Positions 34,539 through 42,357 of a stretch of 64,000 nt of DNA are shown piece by piece (the first letter of the stretch is position 1; each line of letters opens with the position of its first letter). This DNA comes from Saccharothrix longispora (GTDB lineage: Bacteria; Actinomycetota; Actinomycetes; Mycobacteriales; Pseudonocardiaceae): contig NZ_NSDM01000011.1 of assembly GCF_030852425.1 (NCBI RefSeq), positions 287,672 to 351,671 of the forward strand. The letters run 5' to 3'. The position numbers and the translations under genes were made by a program. Under the pieces are notes generated by a model, which worked only from the letters and a program-made list of their open reading frames with translations, was not told where the DNA came from and did no database searches.

Positions 34539-35796
34539 GGCGGTACACCACGCCGTCGGCCGCGGGCATCCGCAGGCGTTGGGACGCCGCCGCCAGGACG
34601 ACCAGGGTGACCACGTGCGGGGCGTAGGTGGTCAGCTCGGACGGCACCTCGTCGACGGTGTAGTACACGGCGTAGAGGGCGCCCGCGGCGACGATGCCCG
34701 CGGCGGCGGCGAACCAGCGGCGGCGGACGAGCTGCCAGACGACGATGGCCGCGAGCAGCAGGACCGCGCCGTAGATGAGGGCGAGGAACGTCTTGCCGCC
34801 GGAGCGGAGCTGGAGGCCGTCGGCGTAGCCGAACAGGGCCGCGCCGCCGAGGAGGCCGCCGGGCCGCCAGTTGCCGAAGATCAGCGCGGCGAGGCCGATG
34901 AAGCCGCGGCCGTTGGTCTGCCCCTCCAGGTAGCCCGGTTGGCCCGGGTTGAGGACGAGGGCCGCGCCGCCGATGCCCGCGAGGGCGCCGGAGGCGATGA
35001 CGGCGACGTACTTGTGCAGGTAGACGTTGACGCCCAGGGACTCGGCGGCGACCGGGTTCTCGCCGCACGAGCGCAGGCGGAGGCCGAAGCGGGTCTTCCA
35101 CAGCAGCAGGTAGCTGCCGACGACCAGGGCGATGGCGAGCATGGTCAGCGGCGAGACGCCGGTGATCAGGCCGCGGACGATCCCGGCCACGTCGGAGATG
35201 CCGACGCGCTGCTGCGCTTCGAGGTCGGCGAGCCAGTCGGAGACGCCCGGCGCCGAGTAGGTGTCGAACTTGGGCACCGCCGGGGACTCGCGCGGGTTGT
35301 TCGACAGGGGGAAGAAGATCAGCGTGGAGAGGTACTTCGTGAGGCCCGCGCCCAGGAGGTTGATGGCCACGCCGGAGACGATGTGGTTCACGCCGAACGT
35401 GACCGTGGCGAGGGCGTGCAGGAGGCCGCCCAGCGCGCCGAACACGGCCGCCGAGACGAGGGCCGCCCAGGGGCCCCACTGGTAGCCCGCCCACGCGGCG
35501 CCCCAGGTGCCCATGATCATCATGCCTTCGAGGCCGATGTTCACGACGCCCGCGCGTTCCGCCCACAGGCCGCCGAGGGCGGCGAGGAGGATCGGGAGCG
35601 CGAGGCGGACGGCGGTCTGGATGGTGCCGGTGGAGGTGAGCTGGGGCACGCCGGTCAGGTAGGACGTGGTCGAGAGGAGCACCACGGCCCCGGCCACGCC
35701 GAGCGCGCCGACCGCCCAGCCGGGGATGCGCCGGGACTTGCGGGGCGGCGGCACCGTGGTGGGCGCCTCGGAGGGGTTCATCAGGGAAGTACTCAT
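34531..35796 (-). CDS. Nucleoside ABC importer permease 2
   Basis: A 421-residue permease of the branched-chain amino acid/ribose-type family found in BMP-dependent nucleoside importers. Landmarks are ALPILLAALGGLWAERAGVVNIGLEGMMIMG (about residues 67-97), NHIVSGVAINLLGAGLT, LRSCGENPVAAESLGVNV (cytoplasmic coupling loop) and GQTNGRGFIGLAALIFGNWRP. At least nine hydrophobic helices are visible. The ATG at 35796 overlaps the stop of permease 1 (ATGA). Confidence 0.93.
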   Translation of the reverse strand: MSTSLMNPSEAPTTVPPPRKSRRIPGWAVGALGVAGAVVLLSTTSYLTGVPQLTSTGTIQTAVRLALPILLAALGGLWAERAGVVNIGLEGMMIMGTWGAAWAGYQWGPWAALVSAAVFGALGGLLHALATVTFGVNHIVSGVAINLLGAGLTKYLSTLIFFPLSNNPRESPAVPKFDTYSAPGVSDWLADLEAQQRVGISDVAGIVRGLITGVSPLTMLAIALVVGSYLLLWKTRFGLRLRSCGENPVAAESLGVNVYLHKYVAVIASGALAGIGGAALVLNPGQPGYLEGQTNGRGFIGLAALIFGNWRPGGLLGGAALFGYADGLQLRSGGKTFLALIYGAVLLLAAIVVWQLVRRRWFAAAAGIVAAGALYAVYYTVDEVPSELTTYAPHVVTLVVLAAASQRLRMPAADGVVYRRG

Positions 35797-36863
35797 GCCG
35801 CACCCACCGTTCCGAGCTGCTTGCCGACCTGGCGCTGCTGCGCGGCCAGTTCGAACCGCCGCACCACCTCGTAGGCGACGACGACGGAGAGGACGATCGC
35901 GCCCTGCATGATCGTCACGATCTCGCGGGGCACGCCGACGTTGTCCAGGGCCAGGCCGGACTTGTCCAGGAACGCCCACAGCAGCGCGCCGAACGCGATG
36001 CCGCCGGGGTGGTTGCGACCGAGCAGCGCGATGGCGATGCCCGAGAAGCCCAGGCCGGCGGGGAAGTTCAGGTTGTACGTGTGGTCGCGGCCGAGGATCT
36101 CGGGCATCGAGACCAGGCCCGCGATCGCGCCGGAGAGCAGCATGGCGATCAGGACCATCTTCTTGGCGTTCACACCGCCCGCGGCGGCGGCCGTGGAGGA
36201 CTGGCCGGAGGCGCGCAGCTCGAAGCCGAACCGGGTGCGGTTCATCATCACCCAGTAGCCGATGCCGAGCGCCGCGGCCAGGAAGACCAGCCCGAACACG
36301 GTGCCGGACGAGCCGAAGGAGATGCCGGGCACCCAGCCGCTCTCCGGGATCTCCGGGGTGCGGATGTTGTTGCCGCGCAGCTCGCCGAACACGTCGGAGC
36401 CGATGAGGTAGGCCGCGAGGCCCAGCGCGAGGCCGTTCATCATGATCGTGGAGATGACCTCGTTGACGCCCCGGGTCACCTTGAGGATCGCCGGGACGGC
36501 GGCCCACAGGGCGCCGGCGACGGCGGCGGTCAGGATGATCACCAGGGCGTGGATGCCGGGCGGCAGCGCGATCGAGCCGCCGACGACCGCGGCGACGACG
36601 GCCGCGACGCGGTACTGGCCCTCGACGCCGATGTTGAACAGGTTCATCTGGAACCCGATCGCGACGGCGAGCGCCGCGATGTAGTACGTCCCGGTGCTGT
36701 TGACGATGTCGACGGCCGTGGTGCCCTGGCCGACCTGCGACACCATGACCCCGAACGCCCGCAGCGGGTTCGCGCCGGACACGACCAGCGCGATGCCGCA
36801 CAGCAGGGCGGAGAACAGGATCGCCAGCACCGGCGGCAGCAGTTTGCCGCGCAAGATTCCCAT
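35793..36863 (-). CDS. Nucleoside ABC importer permease 1
   Basis: A 356-residue membrane subunit paired with permease 2. Family features are IGFQMNLFNIGVEGQYRVAAVVAAVVGG, ILKVTRGVNEVISTIMMNGLALGLAAYL, LRASGQSSTAAAAGGVNAKKM (coupling loop) and FSGIAIALLGRNHPGGIAFGALLWAFL. The ATG shares one base with the ATPase stop (TAATG). The two permeases are distinct in sequence and presumably form a heterodimer. Confidence 0.93.
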   Translation of the reverse strand: MGILRGKLLPPVLAILFSALLCGIALVVSGANPLRAFGVMVSQVGQGTTAVDIVNSTGTYYIAALAVAIGFQMNLFNIGVEGQYRVAAVVAAVVGGSIALPPGIHALVIILTAAVAGALWAAVPAILKVTRGVNEVISTIMMNGLALGLAAYLIGSDVFGELRGNNIRTPEIPESGWVPGISFGSSGTVFGLVFLAAALGIGYWVMMNRTRFGFELRASGQSSTAAAAGGVNAKKMVLIAMLLSGAIAGLVSMPEILGRDHTYNLNFPAGLGFSGIAIALLGRNHPGGIAFGALLWAFLDKSGLALDNVGVPREIVTIMQGAIVLSVVVAYEVVRRFELAAQQRQVGKQLGTVGAA

Positions 36864-38422
36864 TACTCGCCTTCCACTTCCGCACCGGGCCGGGCCGCGG
36901 TGGCGCCCGTGCCCGTGCCCGCACCGGTCATCGCGCTGCCGAGGTCCTCGGGGGTCACCGTGGCCGGGTCGGCGTCGGCCACGAGCCGGCCGCGCAGCAT
37001 CACCCGGATGGTGTCGGACAGCCCGATCAGCTCGTCCAGGTCGGCCGAGATCAGCAGCACGGCGAGGCCCCGCGCGCGGGCGTTCTTGATCTCGTCCCAG
37101 ATCAGGGCCTGTGCGCCGACGTCCACGCCCCGGGTCGGGTGGGACGCGATGAGCAGCACCGGGTCGCCGGACAGCTCGCGGCCCACCACGAGCTTCTGCT
37201 GGTTGCCGCCCGACAGGGCGGCGGCGGCCACGTCGATGCCGGGCGTGCGCACGTCGAACTCCTCGACGATCCGCCGGGTGTCCTCCTTGGCCCCGGCGAG
37301 GTCGAGCCACTGGCCCTTGGCGACGGGTCGGCGGGTCTGGTGGCCGAGGATGCGGTTGGCCCACAGCGGCTGCTCCAGCAGCAGGCCCTGGCGGTGGCGG
37401 TCCTCGGGGACGTAGCCGATGCCGGCCTCGCGGCGCTGGAGGGTGCTCGCCCGGGTCAGGTCGCGGTCGTTCAGCAGCACGCGGCCGTGGTGCGCCCGGC
37501 GGATGCCCATGATCGTCTCGACCAGCTCGGTCTGCCCGTTGCCCTCGACGCCGGCGATGCCGACGACCTCGCCGGCCCGCACCTCCAGGTCGATGCCGTC
37601 GAGGACGGGGCGGGTGCCCTCCTCGGCGACCAGGCCGAGGTTCTCGACCTTGAGCACGACGCGGTCGGTCACGGTGGACTCGCGCGTCTCGGGGCTGGGC
37701 AGCTCGCTGCCGACCATCATCTCGGCGAGTTGGCGGGAGCTGACGGTCTTCGGGTCGACGGTGCCGACGGTCGTGCCGCGGCGGAGCACCGTGGCGGAGT
37801 CGGCGATGGCGCGGACCTCGTCGAGCTTGTGCGAGATGAACAGGAACGTGAAGCCCTGCTCCCGCATGCCGCGCAGGGTGGCGAACAGCTCGTCCACCTC
37901 CTGGGGCACGAGCACGGCGGTCGGCTCGTCGAGGATGATCACCTTGGCGCCCCGGTAGAGGACCTTGAGGATCTCGACGCGCTGCCGGTCGGCCACGCCG
38001 AGCCGTTCGACCAGGACGCCGGGGTCCACGGTCAGGCCGGTGGCCTCCGCCAGCTCCTGGATGCGCCTGCGCGCCTTGCCGCCGATGCCGTGCAGGGACT
38101 CCGCGCCGAGCACGACGTTCTCCTGCACGGTCAGGTTGTCGGCCAGCATGAAGTGCTGGTGCACCATGCCGATGCCCGCCTTGATGGCGTCGGCCGGGGT
38201 GCGGAACCGGACCTGTCTGCCGGCCACCTCGATGGTGCCCTCGTCGGGCTGCTGCATCCCGTAGAGGATCTTCATCAGGGTGGACTTGCCCGCGCCGTTC
38301 TCACCGCACAGGGCGTGCACCTCGCCGGCCTGCACGCTCAGGTGGACGTCGCTGTTGGCGACGACACCGGGGAAGCGCTTGGTGATGCCCGACAGGACGA
38401 CGGCAGGGGTGGTAGTGCTCAT
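36863..38422 (-). CDS. Nucleoside ABC importer ATPase (two nucleotide-binding domains)
   Basis: A 519-residue fused double ATPase like those of BMP-type nucleoside and ribose importers. Domain 1 has Walker A GENGAGKST, Q-loop GMVHQHFML, signature region VADRQRVEILKVLYR and Walker B VIILDEPTAVL. Domain 2 has GIAGVEGNGQTELVE in place of a standard Walker A, signature LSGGNQQK and VLLIASHPTRGVD in place of Walker B. Loss of the canonical P-loop Lys in the second domain is usual for this family. A strong hairpin separates it from the binding-protein gene upstream. Confidence 0.95.
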   Translation of the reverse strand: MSTTTPAVVLSGITKRFPGVVANSDVHLSVQAGEVHALCGENGAGKSTLMKILYGMQQPDEGTIEVAGRQVRFRTPADAIKAGIGMVHQHFMLADNLTVQENVVLGAESLHGIGGKARRRIQELAEATGLTVDPGVLVERLGVADRQRVEILKVLYRGAKVIILDEPTAVLVPQEVDELFATLRGMREQGFTFLFISHKLDEVRAIADSATVLRRGTTVGTVDPKTVSSRQLAEMMVGSELPSPETRESTVTDRVVLKVENLGLVAEEGTRPVLDGIDLEVRAGEVVGIAGVEGNGQTELVETIMGIRRAHHGRVLLNDRDLTRASTLQRREAGIGYVPEDRHRQGLLLEQPLWANRILGHQTRRPVAKGQWLDLAGAKEDTRRIVEEFDVRTPGIDVAAAALSGGNQQKLVVGRELSGDPVLLIASHPTRGVDVGAQALIWDEIKNARARGLAVLLISADLDELIGLSDTIRVMLRGRLVADADPATVTPEDLGSAMTGAGTGTGATAARPGAEVEGE

Positions 38423-38463
38423 GGAAGCTCCGTCAGTTCTCCGGCTGCGCCGGGGCTAACCAC

Positions 38464-38501
38464 GCACCGAGCCCTGCGAGGGTGCTCGCAGGGCCCGGTG
38501 C
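38464..38501 (-). promoter_or_regulatory. Intra-operon hairpin between binding protein and ATPase genes
   Basis: Arms 38464-38480 and 38485-38501 form 16 pairs with one mismatch (A38470/C38495) and a four-base loop. It lies between the BMP lipoprotein gene and the ATPase gene. It could stabilise or partly terminate the upstream message, giving excess binding protein, a common pattern in ABC importer operons. Confidence 0.65.
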
Positions 38502-38562
38502 GCCGGAGGCCGGATTGGGGTGGGGCCCGACGGGGCGGCGCCCGGTGGGCCGGCCCGATGGG

Positions 38563-39711
38563 TCAGGGCGTGGACTTGACGGTGATCTTGCCCTCGATGA
38601 TCTGGGCCTTGTAGCCCTCCAGGACCTCCTGGAGCGCCGCGTCGATCTTGCCGCCGGAGGTGGAGTAGCCGACGCCGTCGACCTTCAGGTCGAACACCTT
38701 CGGCAGGCTCGCCAGGTCGTTCTTGGCGACCGCGCCCACGAAGTCGTACACCGCGACGTCGACGCGCTTGAGCATGGACGAGACGATCACGTCCTTGGAC
38801 TCCGCGACGGTGGTCTGGTTGTACTGGTCGGAGTCGACGCCGATGGCCTTGACGTTGGCCGTCTTGGCGGCGGAGAACACGCCCTTGCCGGACGCGCCGG
38901 CCGCGTGGTACAGCACGTCGGCGCCGGCCTCGATCTGGCCGGTCGCGGCCTCCTGGCCCTTGGTCGGGTCCTGGAAACCGGTGAAGTCACCGGCGGGGGT
39001 GAGGTACTTCTCCTCGATCTTGACGTCCGGCGCGGCGGCCTTGGCGCCCTGCTCGAAGCCAGCCTGGAACTTCTGGATCAGCGGGATCTCCACGCCGCCC
39101 ACGAAGCCGACGTGGCAGGACTTGGACTGGTAGGCGGCGATGACGCCGGCCAGGAAGGAACCCTGCTCCTCGGCGAACACCAGCGGCGTCACGTTGGCCG
39201 CGCCCTCGACGGCGCCGTCCACGATCGCGAACTTGACGTCCGGGAACTCCGGCGCCACGACCTTCAGCGACTCGGCGTACGCGAAGCCGACGCCGATGAT
39301 CGGGCTGAAGCCCTCACTGGCGAGCTGGCGCAGCCGGGTCTGCTTGGCGTCCTCCGCCTCGTTCGGGGCGGCGGTCAGCTCCTTGACGTTCTCCGGCTTG
39401 ATGCCGTAGTCGGCCTTGGCCTTGTCCAGGCCCGCCGCGGCGGAGTCGTTGAACGACGCGTCGCCCCGGCCGCCGATGTCGTAGGCCAGACCCACCTTCA
39501 GGGCGCTGCCGTCGATCTTCTCGCCGGCGTTGGACGCGCTGGAGGTCGCCGAGGCGGCGGCCGGCTTGTCGGCCAGCTTGCAGCCCTCGGCGGTGTTGGT
39601 CGACCCGGACCCGCCGGTGTTGCCACCGGTGTCCTTGGCGCACGCGGCCATCGACAGAACGCTGGTCAACGCGACCGCGGCCACCGCTAGGCCACGCATA
39701 CGACGACGCAC
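38563..39711 (-). CDS. BMP family nucleoside-binding lipoprotein
   Basis: A 382-residue substrate-binding lipoprotein. The signal (VRRRMRGLAVAAVALTSVLSMAAC) ends in lipobox LSMAAC, so it is anchored to the outer face of the membrane. The BMP fold is marked by KVGLAYDIGGRGDASFNDSAAAGLDKA, IIGVGFAYAESLKVVAPEFPDVKFAIVDG, FLAGVIAAY, VGFVGGVEIPLIQKFQAGFEQG, VLYHAAGASGKGVF and AIGVDSDQYN. It captures nucleosides for the ABC importer encoded downstream. GTG 39711 has a GGGAGGGAG ribosome site; ATG 39699 is an alternative. Companion cdd and deoA genes support nucleosides as ligand. Confidence 0.94.
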   Translation of the reverse strand: MRRRMRGLAVAAVALTSVLSMAACAKDTGGNTGGSGSTNTAEGCKLADKPAAASATSSASNAGEKIDGSALKVGLAYDIGGRGDASFNDSAAAGLDKAKADYGIKPENVKELTAAPNEAEDAKQTRLRQLASEGFSPIIGVGFAYAESLKVVAPEFPDVKFAIVDGAVEGAANVTPLVFAEEQGSFLAGVIAAYQSKSCHVGFVGGVEIPLIQKFQAGFEQGAKAAAPDVKIEEKYLTPAGDFTGFQDPTKGQEAATGQIEAGADVLYHAAGASGKGVFSAAKTANVKAIGVDSDQYNQTTVAESKDVIVSSMLKRVDVAVYDFVGAVAKNDLASLPKVFDLKVDGVGYSTSGGKIDAALQEVLEGYKAQIIEGKITVKSTP

Positions 39712-39726
39712 AGCTCGTCTCCCTCC

Positions 39727-39741
39727 CTGCTCAGTGAGCAG
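39727..39741. promoter_or_regulatory. Inverted repeat at the BMP ribosome-binding site
   Basis: CTGCTCA-G-TGAGCAG is a perfect 7+1+7 inverted repeat abutting the GGGAGGGAG ribosome site of the BMP gene. It may be an operator or a small RNA hairpin affecting initiation. Function is inferred from position only. Confidence 0.4.
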
Positions 39742-40106
39742 ACCAATCCCGACGGCCATGTCGGGTTCCGAGTGGCGAACCGTACCCCGTGGTAATGACG
39801 CCCGCGCACCTACCGGCCCGCCGTGACCTAATCGTTGGTGCGACCGGGCGACACCGCCACTCGGCGTGATCCCCCGTGTTCCGCGCGTCGCACTCCGTCA
39901 CGCAGGGTAAATTGGTGAACCACCGCCCGCGCTCCCCCGTAACCCCTGGTGGAGGTCGGGGCCAACGGCGGGGTCCCGGCCTTCGCCTCGCATACGGCGT
40001 TCCGCAGCGTCATCGCCCGGTTAGCCCGTTGGTGACGCGTTGGGCGCGCGTTGGTGGGTGGAGGTGCACTCCAGGCTGCACCGGTATCCACCCCAGGAGG
40101 ACGACC
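39742..40106. other. Divergent promoter region between importer and ESX-style cluster
   Basis: About 365 bases without a gene. A minus-strand TACGGT near 39781 could be the importer -10. A plus-strand TAAATT near 39907 could be the -10 for the YbaB-like gene. The interval holds several short GC-rich inverted repeats but no clear operator. Confidence 0.4.
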
Positions 40107-40610
40107 TTGGACCCCCAGCAGTGGCTCGACAACTTCGAGGCAAAGCTGGCCGACCTCCAGCGCAAGTCGGCGGACCTCCAGGAGAACTTCGAGAACTCCC
40201 AGGCCACGGCCACCAGCCAGGACGGCTCGGTGACCGTCACGGTCGGTCCGAACGGGGGCCTGCTCAACCTCCAACTGGGGCACCGCGCCGTCGAACTGGG
40301 CGCCGCCCGCCTGACCGCGGTCATCCTCCAGACCGCCCGCACCGCGCAGAAGCAGGCCGCGCAGAAGGTGATGGAGGCGTTCGAGCCGCTGGGCGAGGGC
40401 ACCGAGGCCATGCGCATGGTCAGCGACTCGATCCCGGACGACGACCAGTCGCAGGTCGACGACCACGACTACGCCGAGCCGGACCCCGAGCCGGAACCGG
40501 AGCCCGCCCGCGCGACGCCGCCGTACGCGTCCCGGCAGATGCAGATGCCCGCGCGCCCTGCCCGCAGGTCGCCCGCGGACGACGACGACGACGAGAACCA
40601 GCCCTGGTGA
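40107..40610 (+). CDS. YbaB/EbfC-like protein opening the giant-toxin cluster
   Basis: A 167-residue protein. The N-terminal helix is DPQQWLDNFEAKLADLQRKSADLQENFENSQ, the sheet TATSQDGSVTVTVGPNGGLLNLQLG, and a second helix follows (LTAVILQTARTAQKQAAQKVMEAF): the YbaB plan. The rest is acidic and Pro-rich, ending DDDDDENQPW. The unusual TTG start at 40107 is decided by AGGAGG six bases before it. It is 17 bases ahead of a WXG-type gene. Its likeness to the YbaB-like pair at 27882-28744 suggests that each ESX-style effector locus carries its own YbaB-type partner. Confidence 0.78.
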   Translation: MDPQQWLDNFEAKLADLQRKSADLQENFENSQATATSQDGSVTVTVGPNGGLLNLQLGHRAVELGAARLTAVILQTARTAQKQAAQKVMEAFEPLGEGTEAMRMVSDSIPDDDQSQVDDHDYAEPDPEPEPEPARATPPYASRQMQMPARPARRSPADDDDDENQPW

Positions 40611-40627
40611 CGAGGAAGGTCTGAACC

Positions 40628-42280
40628 ATGCCTGAAACCCCCATCGCCTCGCCCCCGGGGATGGAGATCACCGAGGAGAACAAGTTCAAGGGGTCGCTGT
40701 TCATCTCGGCCTGGGACGAGATGATCACGAGCATCGGCAAGGACGCCGAGACCGAGACGGAGAAGGCGCTCGACATCACCTTCGCCGCGATCGGCACGGC
40801 GTCGTCGATGGCGATGCTCGCCGTCGACCCCTTCGGCACGATCCTCGGCGCGGGCATCGGCTGGCTGATCGAGCACGTGAGCTTCCTCAAGGAGCCGCTC
40901 GACCAGCTCATGGGCGACCCCGAGGAAATCAACGCCAACGTCGAGGCGACGAAGGCGCAGGCCGCCGAGATCCGGGTGCTGGCCGAGGACCACCGCAGCG
41001 GGCTGGCCACGTTCGACGGGTGGTCCGGCGCGTCGTCCGAGGCGTTCAAGACCAACATGGACAGCATGGGCCAGGAGCTGGACGCGCTGGCCAACGCGGT
41101 CGAGCAGAAGGCGAAGATCGTCGCGATCTGCGGCGTGCTGGTGTCGGTGCTGCGCGACATCGTGCGCGACCTGATCGCCCAGCTGCTCGGGTCGCTGCTG
41201 GCGGGCGCGCTGATCGCCGCCGCCACCGCGATCATCACGTTCGGCGCGTCGATCGCCGCCTACATCGGCTTCGCGGTCGGCAAGGCCGTGGCGCTCGGCG
41301 TGAACATCGCGTCCCGCATCGCCCGCCTGACCGCCGCGCTCACCCGCCAGATGGGCCGGATCAAGAACCTCGACGAGATCACCGAGAAGGTCGGCAAGGG
41401 CTGGAACCGGTTCGAGAACATCGCCGACGTCGCCGAGGTCGGCTACGAGTCGTGGAAGGCGCAGAAGGGCGTCGACCGCGAGATCGACAAGGCGCTCGCC
41501 AAGGACGCGCAGGACGACAAGGTCACCGAGGCCAACAACAAGGCCGAAGAGGCCAACAAGAAGTACGAAGAGGCCAAGGCGGCGGAGACCAAGGCCGCCG
41601 AGGAGGCCAAGAAGGCCAACGAGGCGCTGAACACCGCCTCGGAGAAGGCCGCCGCCGCGAACGACAAGGTCGGTTCGGCCATCGACGAGGCCAACGCCGC
41701 CGCCGCGCGCGGCGACCAGGCCGGGTACGACGCCGCGATGGCGAAGTACGAGTCGGCCAAGACCGAGGCCGACGCGGCCCGCTCGGACGCCGCGAAGGCC
41801 GCCGAGGCCGCCGCGAAGGAGAGCCGGGACGTCGCCGACGCCGCGAAGGCCAGCAACGACGCGTTGAACGCGGCGAAGCCGTCGGACGAGGCCGCGAAGG
41901 CCGCGTACGAGGAGTACAAGAAGAACAACCCGGGCCCGGACGACCCCGGCCGCACGTCCGCCGAGACCGACATGTCGTCGAAGAACGACGCGGCGAAGGC
42001 GGCGAACGCCACGTACGAGCAGGCCAACGTGGACTTCGCGGCGGCCAACGCGGCGGCCGCCGAGGCCAACGCCAAGGCGTTCGCGTCGGGCGACGACGCC
42101 GACATCAAGGCCGCGGAGGAAGCGTCGAAGAAGGCCGAGCAGGCCGGCGCCGCGGTCGAGAAGGCGGCGGACGACGCGAAGGCCGCCGGTGAGGCCGCGA
42201 AGTCCAGCTACGACGCCTACCAGGAGAAGTACTCCCAGAACAGCGGCGGCACGAACGGCAGCAACTCGGTCACCACCTGA
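40628..42280 (+). CDS. WXG-type membrane protein with long Ala-rich coiled coil
   Basis: A 550-residue protein. A hydrophobic segment lies near residues 48-85 (ITFAAIGTASSMAMLAV, FGTILGAGIGWLIEHV). A WXG-like hairpin carries FDGWSGASSEAFKTNM (about 128-143). Two further hydrophobic helices follow (IVAICGVLVSVL, LAGALIAAATAIITFGASIAAYIGFAVG; about 160-225). From residue 290 on it is a low-complexity Ala/Lys/Glu coiled coil broken by a Pro/Gly hinge near 440. There is no Sec signal. It sits 78 bases before the giant gene and is a good candidate for its secretion partner or membrane anchor. Confidence 0.75.
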   Translation: MPETPIASPPGMEITEENKFKGSLFISAWDEMITSIGKDAETETEKALDITFAAIGTASSMAMLAVDPFGTILGAGIGWLIEHVSFLKEPLDQLMGDPEEINANVEATKAQAAEIRVLAEDHRSGLATFDGWSGASSEAFKTNMDSMGQELDALANAVEQKAKIVAICGVLVSVLRDIVRDLIAQLLGSLLAGALIAAATAIITFGASIAAYIGFAVGKAVALGVNIASRIARLTAALTRQMGRIKNLDEITEKVGKGWNRFENIADVAEVGYESWKAQKGVDREIDKALAKDAQDDKVTEANNKAEEANKKYEEAKAAETKAAEEAKKANEALNTASEKAAAANDKVGSAIDEANAAAARGDQAGYDAAMAKYESAKTEADAARSDAAKAAEAAAKESRDVADAAKASNDALNAAKPSDEAAKAAYEEYKKNNPGPDDPGRTSAETDMSSKNDAAKAANATYEQANVDFAAANAAAAEANAKAFASGDDADIKAAEEASKKAEQAGAAVEKAADDAKAAGEAAKSSYDAYQEKYSQNSGGTNGSNSVTT

Positions 42281-42357
42281 GGCCTCGTGCCCACCGGCCC
42301 ACGAGGTCCGGTGTGCACGAGAGCCCGGTCACGGTCCAAGAGCGCGGAGAAGCATCC

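Noticed and set aside
40058..40074. TGGAGGTGCACTCCA resembling the MerR palindrome at 9922
   Set aside because: The extra G breaks the symmetry and there is no suitably spaced promoter around it. Similarity is probably chance.
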